DNA from: JAFALK01 sp042701975
GTDB lineage: Bacteria; Pseudomonadota; Gammaproteobacteria; Burkholderiales; Burkholderiaceae_C
Direction of reading: 5' to 3'
Length of the DNA: 64,000 bases
Assembly: GCA_042701975.1 (NCBI GenBank)
Contig: CP170561.1
Coordinates: 3,782,001 to 3,846,000, forward strand
Shown here: piece after piece, positions 25,134 through 33,400 of the stretch
Numbering within the stretch: the first letter of the stretch is position 1
How the letters are laid out: every line of letters starts with the position of its first letter
Program-made: the position numbers and the translations under genes
Notes under the pieces: generated by a model
What the model was told of the DNA's origin: nothing
What the model saw: the letters and a program-made list of their open reading frames with translations, nothing else
Database searches by the model: none

Positions 25134-26699
25134 CTATTTGGCTAAACAGGACTTGAGCTTCCCACCCTCCGCGCCGCATGCAATGGCTTGCCATACGGCC
25201 GGGTTCTTAAAGTAGCCTACATGGGCATCGGTCGGAAACTCGAGTAGCGCCGGTAGCTGCCAGGTGTTCTTGACGAAGACATTGGCAATATCGAGACTAG
25301 GCGCGCAGTTGCCTTGATTGATACCGGCGTACCAGTTGGGCAGATGCCAAGTCAGTAGATCGTTCGTGTCGTTGAAGGCGACGATGCTGAAGTTGGCCTG
25401 CGGCGCATTCCTTCGCGTGCGTGCGTCCATCACCTCAATGGCGGCCTCGTGCAAATCCCGGCTCAACGCGATGGCCTGGAAGGGCTGATTGCAGTCTTCA
25501 ATGCCCAGCAGATTGAAACTCGGCGCGCCATCGGTGTGCTGAAAGACGGTTGCAAGGGGTTTAGGCTTGTCGATGTTTGGATCGGGGAGGCTTTCAGGCA
25601 GGATGATGTTGCCATGGCTGTCCAACCTCACCTCCTCGGCAGCATAGGCCACAGCCCCCCCGGTTGCCCTGGTCAGCGGGCCAAAATTTGCAAGCCCGAG
25701 CAATGGCAGTTGGTTAGCCATCATGTAAACGCCATTGATCTGGCTGAGCATCTTCTGTGTGAACGGTTTTGCATCCCTTAAGACTTCGTTGTCGATACCG
25801 TTTCTGCGCGTGGTGGTCTCGTAGCCTTGCATGTTCAACAGAAGGTCATAGACGATGCGGCTGCCTAGGCTGTGGGTCACGAACATATAGCGGTAAGGGT
25901 CCGCGTCCTCCTGGGCCTGGCTGGGCCATTTGCACGTCTCGGGCCGATTGTTTCCCGTGACCGCATGGCACAGCGCCTCTGCCACGCCCTTTTCCATGAG
26001 CGGGCCATACGAGCCCACGTAGAGGATGGCATCAGACAGGCGCAAATCGAGGGTTTCCTCCTTGATTACTTGGTTGCCATACATGCGCTCTGGCGCAGGC
26101 AGCCCGGTTGGCTCAGACACCTGAACGGAACATGGCGAATCGCCCATGGCCTTCCTGGCGTCATAGGACAGTTGCAGTCGCTTGACCCACTGGGTCAACG
26201 GCGACCACGTGATCTCTATGGCCTGAATCTCGATGCGCACCGGAGTCTGATCTGGCTTCACGGGCAAGTCGAGCACGTATTCGCGCTTGGCCATATACAC
26301 GCCGGATGATTTCTCTGCGCCGCTTTGAATGTACGAAGCAGGAATGAACAGCGCTTCTTTTTCGACCATCTTCTTGGTCAGGTAACGCCCGTCTGTGGGC
26401 GCCATGTGCAGGGCTCGCAGGTTGTCCTGCGAGAGCCAGCCCTGATCCTGACCGAGTGCATAGCCAGGACAATGATCGCTGACGCCATGTACGAAGACGA
26501 GCCGCAACTTGCGTGCGCTCCCCATGAGCGTGCCCAGGGCCTCGAACCTACCGGTTGCCACACCGTTAGGCGCATCTCCAGCTAAGTCGCCCACCGCATA
26601 AACGGTAGGCGAATAAGCACATCCAGCCATCCAAAGGCTGATGCCCAGCGCAGCCAATAGCATTACCGCGCCGATCAAGACTTTGTGCGGCTTGGACAT
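25134..26699 (-). CDS. Putative lipoprotein with alpha/beta-hydrolase fold
   Basis: 521-residue predicted outer-membrane or periplasmic lipoprotein. A signal peptide (VLIGAVMLLAALGISLW) ends in a lipobox MAGC with C27. The mature part has an oxyanion-type FVHGVSDH (69-76) and a nucleophile elbow VTHSLGS (S277), in the lipase/esterase manner. Catalytic Asp and His cannot be placed by eye. GGGGAGGGG precedes the chosen ATG. It diverges from the secreted-protein gene at 26,954. The substrate is unknown; a phospholipase or toxin-like role would fit an island but is speculation. Confidence 0.6.
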   Translation of the reverse strand: MSKPHKVLIGAVMLLAALGISLWMAGCAYSPTVYAVGDLAGDAPNGVATGRFEALGTLMGSARKLRLVFVHGVSDHCPGYALGQDQGWLSQDNLRALHMAPTDGRYLTKKMVEKEALFIPASYIQSGAEKSSGVYMAKREYVLDLPVKPDQTPVRIEIQAIEITWSPLTQWVKRLQLSYDARKAMGDSPCSVQVSEPTGLPAPERMYGNQVIKEETLDLRLSDAILYVGSYGPLMEKGVAEALCHAVTGNNRPETCKWPSQAQEDADPYRYMFVTHSLGSRIVYDLLLNMQGYETTTRRNGIDNEVLRDAKPFTQKMLSQINGVYMMANQLPLLGLANFGPLTRATGGAVAYAAEEVRLDSHGNIILPESLPDPNIDKPKPLATVFQHTDGAPSFNLLGIEDCNQPFQAIALSRDLHEAAIEVMDARTRRNAPQANFSIVAFNDTNDLLTWHLPNWYAGINQGNCAPSLDIANVFVKNTWQLPALLEFPTDAHVGYFKNPAVWQAIACGAEGGKLKSCLAK

Positions 26700-26953
26700 G
26701 GCCCCTCCCCTGTCTGTAGAGCTCACTGTGGGCCAATGCCCGCGGGCCGGCATCCGGCTAAACGCCGGCCCCAAGCATCTGGATCTATCCCATTCTGAAA
26801 CAGGAGAGCTGCTCTGTAGGCAGCAGCGTCAAAGACTGGTGCTGACGATGATTCGAGCCGCTATCGTGGTGCGCGGCCTGCCTGGGCAAGACCCCAGTGC
26901 CGCAATCAATAGGCCCGAACATACGATGGCTAGATCCCAAAAGGAGACCGATC

Positions 26954-27517
26954 ATGCGCAGATTCGCGACCGCGTTCCTTCTTGTCATGCTGGCCATATG
27001 GCAGCCTTCCCTCGCCCAGTCAGGGCATGAGCACCACGAGGAGTTGTGGCATGGAACTTGGTATGGGATGGATCTTGCTGATGTCAAGGCGCGCGTCCCT
27101 GGCGCCGTTGCGTTGCAGGCACCAGCAGAATCAGCCGGCAAAGAAGTGCCGCTGCTTCAGATCCCGGTCTACAGGGTGGGCAATGGCGACTTCAAGGTCA
27201 CTTGCTACTTCGTCGATGGCAAGCTGAGGTGGGTGGGCTTCGCTCTGCTGGGCCAGCTGAACTACGAAGCCGCAATGGACGTCTTCAATAGCGTACATAG
27301 GACCCTGACCTACAAATACGGCATGCCGTTCCACGTTGCAGAGAGAGCAGGTGTCAATAGCCGAGCGAATGTGGCGGAATGGCGCATCAACGCCAACGGC
27401 GGCGGGACAGTTTTCATGATCGTTGGCGCAACGCTGAACTCGAGTGGATCAGGCAACGTTGCCTCTCTCAGGATCAACTACACGAACGCCACAGCGTTGG
27501 ATGCGGAAAAGCTGTGA
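26954..27517 (+). CDS. Secreted protein of unknown function
   Basis: 187 residues with a clear signal peptide (MRRFATAFLLVMLAIWQPSLAQ) and an AAGGAGA ribosome-binding site before the ATG. The mature protein starts with a His/Glu-rich segment (SGHEHHEELWHG). It then resembles a small alpha/beta periplasmic domain, with KVTCYFVDGKLRWVGFALLG and RTLTYKYGMPF segments recalling stand-alone domains that bracket a disulfide or ligand. No family could be named. The 254-base gap before it holds promoters for it and the divergent lipoprotein gene. Confidence 0.7.
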   Translation: MRRFATAFLLVMLAIWQPSLAQSGHEHHEELWHGTWYGMDLADVKARVPGAVALQAPAESAGKEVPLLQIPVYRVGNGDFKVTCYFVDGKLRWVGFALLGQLNYEAAMDVFNSVHRTLTYKYGMPFHVAERAGVNSRANVAEWRINANGGGTVFMIVGATLNSSGSGNVASLRINYTNATALDAEKL

Positions 27518-27681
27518 ACAACACTTGGCTCAGATCCGTGTGTCGCTGCCATCAATAGGTGACAGCCAATGTGCCGCAGCAGTGGTACGGGACCGTCGCG
27601 CAATGGTGCGCCTCCGCTCGTAGCGAGAGCCCGTCCATGGAGCCATGTCTAGAATCGTTCGCTCTTTCAATGGAGGCTCCA

Positions 27682-27987
27682 ATGCGTGTGATTGATGCCG
27701 TCGGCTTCGATGAACTGGGCCGAGTGGATCGCGTGCGCTGGTTCCGCGTGAATCCGGATCTCAACGCCATGCAGGGCGCGGCCGAAATCGTGCCAGCGAT
27801 CCAGGTTGTTGACGCCGTCTATGCCGGAGAGCACGTCTCCGCCGTCTTCTATGTGGAAGGCCATCGTATCCCCGGCCCCAACGTTCAGCCGGTCGCCGAT
27901 TCGACGGGCCATGAGTGGCTTCAGATGGTCGGGCCGATCGTCGAAGGTCGCGCATTCAAAGACATGGCCAAGCTGGAGGGACCGTGA
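27682..27987 (+). CDS. Conserved-type hypothetical protein
   Basis: 101-residue soluble protein starting MRVIDAVGFDELGRVDRVRW, with TGGAGG about five bases before the ATG (a second ATG 12 bases upstream is possible). It contains no signal peptide, membrane helix or cysteine. The sequence is regular alpha/beta in character with PAIQVVDAVYAGEHVSAVFYV, suggesting a compact domain. No function is recognised. It is the only clearly cytoplasmic protein in this part of the island. Confidence 0.6.
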   Translation: MRVIDAVGFDELGRVDRVRWFRVNPDLNAMQGAAEIVPAIQVVDAVYAGEHVSAVFYVEGHRIPGPNVQPVADSTGHEWLQMVGPIVEGRAFKDMAKLEGP

Positions 27988-28101
27988 TCGAAATCACCAT
28001 CGCTCAAGCCAAGCGCGACGCGCTGGACTTTGTCCCCTGACTGCTACGCGCTAGTGTGGCGCGCCTCGGGGACTCGCGGCCAAATCTGGCTCTGACCCTG
28101 G

Positions 28102-28947
28102 CTAGGGTGGGCAGACGCTGGTGCCGAGAGGGCTGCAAATCGCGGATGGCTGGCCAGGGCCCGACAACTTGTTCGCACAGCATGCGACGGGTTGCTGGGC
28201 GGGGGACCAACCGCAGTTCTTGTAGATGCCCTGCTCAAAGCCGCCACATGGCTTTGAGCAAGAGGAAACCTCTCCGGTAGCGCATGAAGCACAGTATGTG
28301 CAGTCTGGCGCTTGCACGGATCCATCGGGAGTCGCTCCGTATGCGTCCACGGCAGCGCGCCAAGCAGTCTTTGCCTTGGCGAGACAGGCCGCGCTGGCCG
28401 CGGCGTTGATCTTGCGCGCGATGAGGGTTTGCAGCGCAGCCTGACTTCGTTCACACGCGGTGACTTGGTATGTCTCGGACTTGCACTTTCCGGCCTCTAC
28501 TCGCGCGCGCTCGGCCACAAATTCCTCCCGCGCGTTTAGGGCCTCGGTCCAGCCACTGTGAGCGAGGTCGCAACCGCACGCGTTGCACGCCGGTGGCTGC
28601 GCGGTCCAGTCGATGATGGATTTCTCGGGGTTCGCATAGGGCATGGTCGAAAACACGACGGTCATGCAATAGCGCTGTCCCTGGCGCCATGCCTTACTGC
28701 CCTTCTTGTAGACCTTGCCGGCCCCGAAACGAGGCACGGTCCAACTTGCGTGGCCCGGGTGCGGTACGCCATCGGCATCAATGACGCCGACGGAGCCGAT
28801 GTAGTTACCAAGGTCCTGGCAAGTGCCCTTGAACTGGTTGGAGGCCGTCGGGTCTGCCAGGACAGCAAGCGAAACAACCAAGAGAGCCACAAGGGCGCCC
28901 CCCCTGGGAAAGAAGCACTGCCAGCGATCGAAGCGAATCGGTTCCAT
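28102..28947 (-). CDS. Secreted cysteine-rich protein
   Basis: 281 residues starting MEPIRFDRWQCFF, with AGGAG before the ATG. The N-terminal hydrophobic stretch GALVALLVVSLAVLAD is probably a signal peptide or anchor. The mature region has about 20 cysteines, clustered in NACGCD, ECT-type spacing (CTYCASCATGEVSSCSKPCGG) and CCANK near the C-terminus. This implies a disulfide-bonded surface or periplasmic domain. No family is recognised. It converges with the small gene ending at 27,987. Confidence 0.62.
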   Translation of the reverse strand: MEPIRFDRWQCFFPRGGALVALLVVSLAVLADPTASNQFKGTCQDLGNYIGSVGVIDADGVPHPGHASWTVPRFGAGKVYKKGSKAWRQGQRYCMTVVFSTMPYANPEKSIIDWTAQPPACNACGCDLAHSGWTEALNAREEFVAERARVEAGKCKSETYQVTACERSQAALQTLIARKINAAASAACLAKAKTAWRAAVDAYGATPDGSVQAPDCTYCASCATGEVSSCSKPCGGFEQGIYKNCGWSPAQQPVACCANKLSGPGQPSAICSPLGTSVCPP

Positions 28948-29054
28948 GGCGAAACTCCTAAAGCACGTGCAGGCAGCGCGCATGCTGAGCCCGCGCTGCG
29001 CGGCGCGTCATCCGCAAGATGCAGGAGGGAACCAGCGGCTGGACTCAGTTGTTG

Positions 29055-29156
29055 AGCGAGCTGGCCGCGCCGAGAGCCCGTCAGCAGCCACTGGCGGCTG
29101 CCGTCGTCGTAGATCTCGGGCTGGCGCTCGCCCACCTGGTAAAGCGTGTTCGACAT
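29055..29156 (-). pseudogene. Phage tail tape-measure-like C-terminal remnant
   Basis: A minus-strand frame beginning MSNTLYQVGERQPEIYD, then DDGSRQWLLTG. A VGERGPE-like motif followed by a short Gly/Leu tail is typical of the end of phage tape-measure proteins. The frame continues but loses plausible protein character. It lies 14 bases from the second attachment core, so it may mark the right end of a prophage-derived island. Only about 34 residues support this. Confidence 0.3.
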
Positions 29157-29161
29157 GGTCG

Positions 29162-29180
29162 GGCGGAGCCCTGCTCCGCC
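29162..29180 (+). repeat. Perfect inverted repeat over the second attachment core
   Basis: GGCGGAGC and GCTCCGCC form an 8-base perfect stem around CCT, overlapping the copied tRNA-Ser end. It could act as a short terminator-like hairpin for the minus-strand gene that ends nearby, or be a by-product of joining island and tRNA-derived ends. Confidence 0.55.
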
Positions 29181-29181
29181 A
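29170..29181 (+). repeat. Attachment-site core copy 2
   Basis: Exact 12-base match to the last 12 bases of tRNA-Ser(GGA) at 20,892-20,903, same orientation. It marks the right end of the first island. Because the following 87 bases also match, it also marks the left end of a second island. Confidence 0.72.
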
Positions 29182-29268
29182 GTATTTTGAAAGTCCAAAA
29201 ATTCATGTCAAATTAACGACTTCGGTTTTTTGTACTTTCTTCATTTCCCCCACGCACTTCCCCCACGC
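29182..29268 (+). repeat. Island arm region, copy 2
   Basis: Gapless partner of 20,904-20,990. GTCAAATTAACGACTT lies 26 bases after the core and CCCCACGCACTTCCCCCACGC lies 67 bases after it, the same offsets as in copy 1. The last 56 bases also code the C-terminus of the zinc-ribbon protein. Confidence 0.6.
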
Positions 29269-30313
29269 TGGTGACCTTCTGCGCGGTTGTCGCTTCCTTC
29301 TGTTTGTCGCCCGAATGCATCCATAGGGTGCCTGCCGTACCGATCAATGCGCCCATAAGTACCATCCCCGCATGAGCCCACTTGAAGCGCAACTCGCGGT
29401 CGTCACGCTTGTCCTTTAGTGCTAGGCGCGCTTCCTCACGGACGTCCCGCTCGACCTGCTTGGCCTCTTGGCGCTCTCGCTCTCTGGTCGCCAACTCATG
29501 CTTGGCCAGCGCGCGGAGCAGTTCTTCGGGAATCTTGCTCACGTTGATCTTCGGCCCCAACGGCAAGCCGCTTTCCACTAGGGCGGTCAGCGTCACCTCG
29601 TCCATCTGCTTAAAAAGCGGTGACAACTTCTTCAGGGCCTCTAGCTCGGCCGGATTCCGGTTACCTGCGGCGGCGGCGGCCTCGAAAACCACCTCGTTAG
29701 CCAAGTAGCCTCGCCATAGGGTCTCCTCAAACAACGGCTCGCTGACAATCGTGAGACCGCGAAAAGTGCCGAGCTGGTATGACAGCAAGGCCGCTTTGGT
29801 GACATCGCCCTCCTTCGCATACTTCAGGACAGCGCCTGCCATGACGGATGCCATGCAGCTGTACCAATCGTGCGTAAACCGCAACTTCTCCATTCGCTCG
29901 GCGAAGGCCGCCTTGCCCTCATCGGATGAAAAATCCAAACCCTGCGCGGGTTCGGAAGCATCCGTATGCGCATCAAACTCGCGCTCAAGTTCTGCAACGA
30001 ATTCGAGATATGTGTCCTCAGACGGAACCTTCGCAAGAAAGAACTGGTTCAACAAGAAGCTCAAGCCATGTCGAAAGAGCTTGCCGTTGGGCTTCGGCTC
30101 CAAAGAAAAGTTGATCCAGCCATGCGGGATGGTCAGCCGCTCCCCCACGTTGACATTGAGACCTTCTCCACCTTCCCCTCGTCGGACAAAATGGACGGTG
30201 CGACCACAGTCACCGCAATCGGCTGACAAATGCGGAACATCAAGCGGCAGTCTGCTCCGCCCGCATTCAGGGCAAAATTTTTCAGTCTTCACGATGCTCG
30301 CGTCGGTCTGCAT
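29213..30313 (-). CDS. Zinc-ribbon membrane-anchored protein, unknown function
   Basis: 366 residues. The N-terminus is a zinc ribbon with C14/C17 (CPEC) and C33/C36 (CGDC). A middle alpha-helical domain (about 60-280) is unrecognised. It is followed by a charged coiled coil (ELATRERERQEAKQVERD) and one membrane helix near 315-335 (HAGMVLMGALIGTAGTLW). The topology suggests a cytoplasmic sensor tethered to the inner membrane. Its stop and last 18 codons lie inside the repeated arm region, so the gene seems built onto the attachment site. No function is assigned. Confidence 0.68.
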   Translation of the reverse strand: MQTDASIVKTEKFCPECGRSRLPLDVPHLSADCGDCGRTVHFVRRGEGGEGLNVNVGERLTIPHGWINFSLEPKPNGKLFRHGLSFLLNQFFLAKVPSEDTYLEFVAELEREFDAHTDASEPAQGLDFSSDEGKAAFAERMEKLRFTHDWYSCMASVMAGAVLKYAKEGDVTKAALLSYQLGTFRGLTIVSEPLFEETLWRGYLANEVVFEAAAAAGNRNPAELEALKKLSPLFKQMDEVTLTALVESGLPLGPKINVSKIPEELLRALAKHELATRERERQEAKQVERDVREEARLALKDKRDDRELRFKWAHAGMVLMGALIGTAGTLWMHSGDKQKEATTAQKVTSVGEVRGGNEESTKNRSR

Positions 30314-30436
30314 TCAGGCTCGCCTCCCGTAGTTTTTTCCACTGCAGCCATCACCTAGTATCGGCCGCAGAGGCCTGCTGCAGTCGCCGCAGAGCCAGTG
30401 GCATAGCCCTGCAGCATCCACGACCTAACGGAAAAG

Positions 30437-31534
30437 CTACCCGGCATGTGTTGGTTCCTTGTTGGGCTTGGCTACTTTGGCAAGCTCACCTGAAGGGGTG
30501 ACGGTCAGTTCATGCTTCTCATAAATGCGACCAGGAGGACTCGCTATGGTCGCCAAGGTGTCGGAGCAGAGCTGCGCGAGGGGGGAGCCGAGACCGGCCT
30601 TGCCGCCAATCTCTGCCATCTGATTCTGAAAGCCGAGAAACGATGCAGCGATGGCTGCCTTGTAGCCGTAGTCCTCCTCAAGGCGCTTCGCCAGGGCAGA
30701 CTCACGGCTCGAATGCAGCGCTAACCAGACCAGCGCGCCCACAACCGGAAGGCGCGCAATCCACAATCGCGCCAGTTCATCCCAGCTGAGAGGCTGACCT
30801 GATTGGTAGACGTGCCACAAACCAGATAGGGCCAGCACGACAATCACGGCAACAGAGCCGACGAATAGCCACTGCCAACGGGTTGACGGCTTGAGGAATG
30901 TCTTCCGACGATCATCGAACGCATGCGCAAGACCTGCCGCAGTCGCGCCCGGCAGCAGCCCGACGATAGTTTCAAGTTGAGTCTTCGATTGCTCTTCAAG
31001 CTGGGCCAGTCTCGCTTCATAGTCTGCGATCCGCGCGGCCGTCGTGTCGGCCTTGTCCGCGAGCCCCTTCGTGACCCCAGCGGCAGTTTTCGCAGCATCA
31101 CGCTGCGCAACTGTCTCGGCCGTAAGCCCTTCTGCGTTTGCCTTCAGCGCTTGTACTGACGTGAGCAACTCGCTAACACTATCGGTTGCGGTCTGCGCGC
31201 GATTCCGCTGGCCCTCCGCCTCGGTGGCGTGCTGCGCGACCAGGGTCTGTAGGCGGTCAATATCCGCGCGAACCTTATCTGCGTGATCCTGTGCATCTTG
31301 GATATGCGACGATTTAGTGGAAATGACTGCCTGCGTATCCGCGAGTTGCGTCTTGACCGCCACTGACTGCGTTGCCACGCCGTTGATCTCTTCGAGCCTG
31401 GACTGCGCGGTGGTCAAAAGCTCGGACCATGTGGTTCGCATGCTCTCGGCTTCCGCCAGTTGCGTGCGTGCGGCAGAAATCAGAGCCGTGACCTCGGCCT
31501 CTAACGGGCTGAAGTTGACTGCGTCTTTTTCCAT
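30437..31534 (-). CDS. Coiled-coil inner-membrane protein, unknown function
   Basis: 365 residues with a GGAGGGGAGA ribosome-binding site before the ATG that opens MEKDAVNFSPLEAEV. Residues 15-200 form a long coiled coil rich in Ala/Gln/Asp heptads. Two membrane helices follow (FVGSVAVIVVLALSGLW and a second near LPVVGALVWLALHSS), then a cytoplasmic tail. Similar two-helix coiled-coil proteins occur in some anti-phage operons, but the family cannot be named here. It is transcribed in the same direction as the sigma-factor gene 230 bases upstream. Confidence 0.62.
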   Translation of the reverse strand: MEKDAVNFSPLEAEVTALISAARTQLAEAESMRTTWSELLTTAQSRLEEINGVATQSVAVKTQLADTQAVISTKSSHIQDAQDHADKVRADIDRLQTLVAQHATEAEGQRNRAQTATDSVSELLTSVQALKANAEGLTAETVAQRDAAKTAAGVTKGLADKADTTAARIADYEARLAQLEEQSKTQLETIVGLLPGATAAGLAHAFDDRRKTFLKPSTRWQWLFVGSVAVIVVLALSGLWHVYQSGQPLSWDELARLWIARLPVVGALVWLALHSSRESALAKRLEEDYGYKAAIAASFLGFQNQMAEIGGKAGLGSPLAQLCSDTLATIASPPGRIYEKHELTVTPSGELAKVAKPNKEPTHAG

Positions 31535-31765
31535 TCTCCCCTCCGTTTGCGATCCGGTATTCGGTCGTCCTACAGTGTCCCGCGCCGCGTGCAAGCGGTG
31601 CTCAGGGTATTCGCCCAGGGACTGCCAGCACGCATGACGAGGCACATGGTCCGGGTCAATCCCACGGCGCAGCGTCGGAGGAATCGCCCCAGGGCGTTTA
31701 ACCGGATTGGGGCGCGGGCGTATGTTCGATAGCAGTGGCGTAAGGTTTGCTGGCCGGCGCAACTG

Positions 31766-32287
31766 CTACCAGCCTTCCATCCAGGTCGTCAGTTGCATGG
31801 TGGCTCTCGCGACGTGCTTCTCCACGGTGCTGATAGTCACGCCGTGGTCTCGCGCAATCTGCTTGTAGGTCTGACCGTCGAGGCGATAGGCTACGAAAAT
31901 CGCGCGCGTCTTCTCGCTGAGGCGCCCCACACAAAGGCTCAGTCGCTCCATCCGTTCGCGCGCCAGCAGCACATCCTCCGCGGTCGGGGCCGCATCGATG
32001 AGGACCACATCCTCCAGCAGTACCTCGTCACCTCGCGTCACCGCCGCCCGATGCATGTCGATCGACAGGTTCAGCGCCACCTTCATCAAGAAGGCTTCAG
32101 GCTCGTCGATCACTTGGTTGCGCTCGTAGCAGGCCAGACGGACCCAGGCGTCCTGCAGTAGATCATCCGCGTCATGCGCCGTCCGGCCGCGCCGCATGAG
32201 CGCGGCTTTGACCGTCTGGAAAGCGCGCTGCCAGTCCTTGATCATGCTGGTGCTCGCAGAAGCCCTGTCTGGTCGGTCGTCAGCCAT
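31766..32287 (-). CDS. ECF-type RNA polymerase sigma factor
   Basis: About 173 residues. Region 2 is visible as DADDLLQDAWVRLACYER with VALNLSIDMHR. Region 4 is LSEKTRAIFVAYRLDGQTYKQIARDHGVTISTVEKHVARA, a typical sigma-70 family HTH. The chosen ATG (MADDRPDRAS) overlaps the upstream gene by eight bases; an internal Met (MIKDWQRAF) is a possible alternative. No anti-sigma gene is adjacent in the usual form. The overlapping upstream gene may take that place, as an inference. Confidence 0.85.
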   Translation of the reverse strand: MADDRPDRASASTSMIKDWQRAFQTVKAALMRRGRTAHDADDLLQDAWVRLACYERNQVIDEPEAFLMKVALNLSIDMHRAAVTRGDEVLLEDVVLIDAAPTAEDVLLARERMERLSLCVGRLSEKTRAIFVAYRLDGQTYKQIARDHGVTISTVEKHVARATMQLTTWMEGW

Positions 32288-32873
32288 GCGCCGCGGACAC
32301 CACCTCTGCCGCACGTGTCAGGTGCCTGCTGCTCACAATAGTCGGCCGATTCAGCTGACGGTCCACGCGCTTGAGGAACTCGGCAACTAAGATGAAGCGC
32401 TCCAGCTCATTAGCAATGGCGCCTTGCCGAGCGACAGCCGAATCCAGACGCCGGTGAATGCCGTAGACCAGGTCGACAGCGGAAGCGACAGCACGTCGTG
32501 TCGCAGGTCGAAGCGAGAGCAATGAGATCGACTCCACGAGCACGCCTTCTTGGAACGGGGCGATCGGCTCATTGCAAATTCCCGCAGCATCGCAACCCAG
32601 CAAGAAGCGAATGCTCTGAACTCCCCGCAGTTGCAGATCCGAGAGGATGCCGGTCGGCGCGTTGGCTGACGTGTCGGATGGCATCCAGGCGCCAAGAATT
32701 TCTGAATCGCCGTCAGACGTGCAGCCGAGTGCCCAGAAGGCAGTGCCGCCAGGAGCGCCCTCGGGCCACGAACCGTGAATAGCGCCCGATCGAAGCACGA
32801 TGGCGGTGTAGCGGCGACAAAGCGGCCGCTCCAGCCAACTGGCGACAAGATGTCGAGTCGCGCTACTGATCAT
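32280..32873 (-). CDS. IS256-transposase-like core protein, probably not a transposase
   Basis: 197 residues. The middle resembles the RNase-H-like core of mutator/IS256 transposases: a strand-turn-strand GTAFWALGCTSDGDSEILGAWM, then a GILSDLQLRGVQSIRFLLGCD segment matching the family's helix and second catalytic Asp. The first catalytic Asp (normally in a D-x-Y strand) is not seen, and the protein is about half the length of a transposase. No inverted repeats flank it. It overlaps the ECF sigma gene by eight bases, suggesting a domesticated partner. An alternative is a decayed IS256 copy. Confidence 0.45.
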   Translation of the reverse strand: MISSATRHLVASWLERPLCRRYTAIVLRSGAIHGSWPEGAPGGTAFWALGCTSDGDSEILGAWMPSDTSANAPTGILSDLQLRGVQSIRFLLGCDAAGICNEPIAPFQEGVLVESISLLSLRPATRRAVASAVDLVYGIHRRLDSAVARQGAIANELERFILVAEFLKRVDRQLNRPTIVSSRHLTRAAEVVSAAHG

Positions 32874-33020
32874 GATGCACCCTCAATCTAATGCGCGAGG
32901 CTGTCGTAAGGGTCAAGAGACCTACGACGCCTCAAAATGATCTGTCCATGCAGCTTAAGGTTTAATAACCAACTCTATTTGATCCACAAAGAACTCCTAA
33001 TGTATCTTATGCAGAGTTGC

Positions 33021-33308
33021 ATGGAAAGCCCGAGGAATCGATGCTTCTCGGAGATGCCGAAGACCAAGCAACCATTGACCTCGCGAGAGGTATTTGCCAG
33101 GAACCTACGCCGCGCCCGGCGCCTCAAGGACGTGACTCAGGAAGGGCTGGCGCTGGACGCAGGTATGCCGAGGGCCTACGTAAGTCGAGTCGAGCGCGGA
33201 ACGATCAATATTTCGATCGACAATGCCGAGACGCTGTCCCGTGCGATTGGTGTACCGCTGCACGAACTCGTCGATCCTTCAAAGTTTGCGGGCTTCGACG
33301 ATCAGTAG
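33021..33308 (+). CDS. XRE-family DNA-binding regulator
   Basis: About 95 residues. The helix-turn-helix spans FARNLRRARRLKDVTQEGLA, then DAGMPRAYVSRVERG and ISIDNAETLSRAIGVPLHELV, a complete Cro/C1-type five-helix domain. The start is uncertain: ATG codons at 33,021 and 33,054 are both plausible and neither has an ideal ribosome-binding site. It diverges from the transposase-like gene across an AT-rich gap (32,874-33,020), a natural operator region. It could control the island genes on the minus strand. Confidence 0.8.
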   Translation: MESPRNRCFSEMPKTKQPLTSREVFARNLRRARRLKDVTQEGLALDAGMPRAYVSRVERGTINISIDNAETLSRAIGVPLHELVDPSKFAGFDDQ

Positions 33309-33400
33309 TCGGACTTGAACGACTCGTTTTCAAGCGAGCACACCATTTGCCTGAAGCCGCGTTCCGGCTCGGATACCTCACGCGAGAGTGAGGCCATAGG

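Noticed and set aside
30252..30262. A near copy of the attachment core, CTGCTCCGCCC
   Set aside because: It is inside the zinc-ribbon coding region, lacks the CCA end and arm blocks, and 10-base matches are expected by chance.
29213..30313. Integrase at the second attachment site
   Set aside because: The gene next to the core has a zinc ribbon and a C-terminal membrane helix, without the R-H-R-Y residues of tyrosine recombinases.
33309..33400. Possible tRNA-like sequence at the right end of island B
   Set aside because: No cloverleaf could be folded; a TTGAACG resemblance to a T-loop is not supported by acceptor or anticodon stems.
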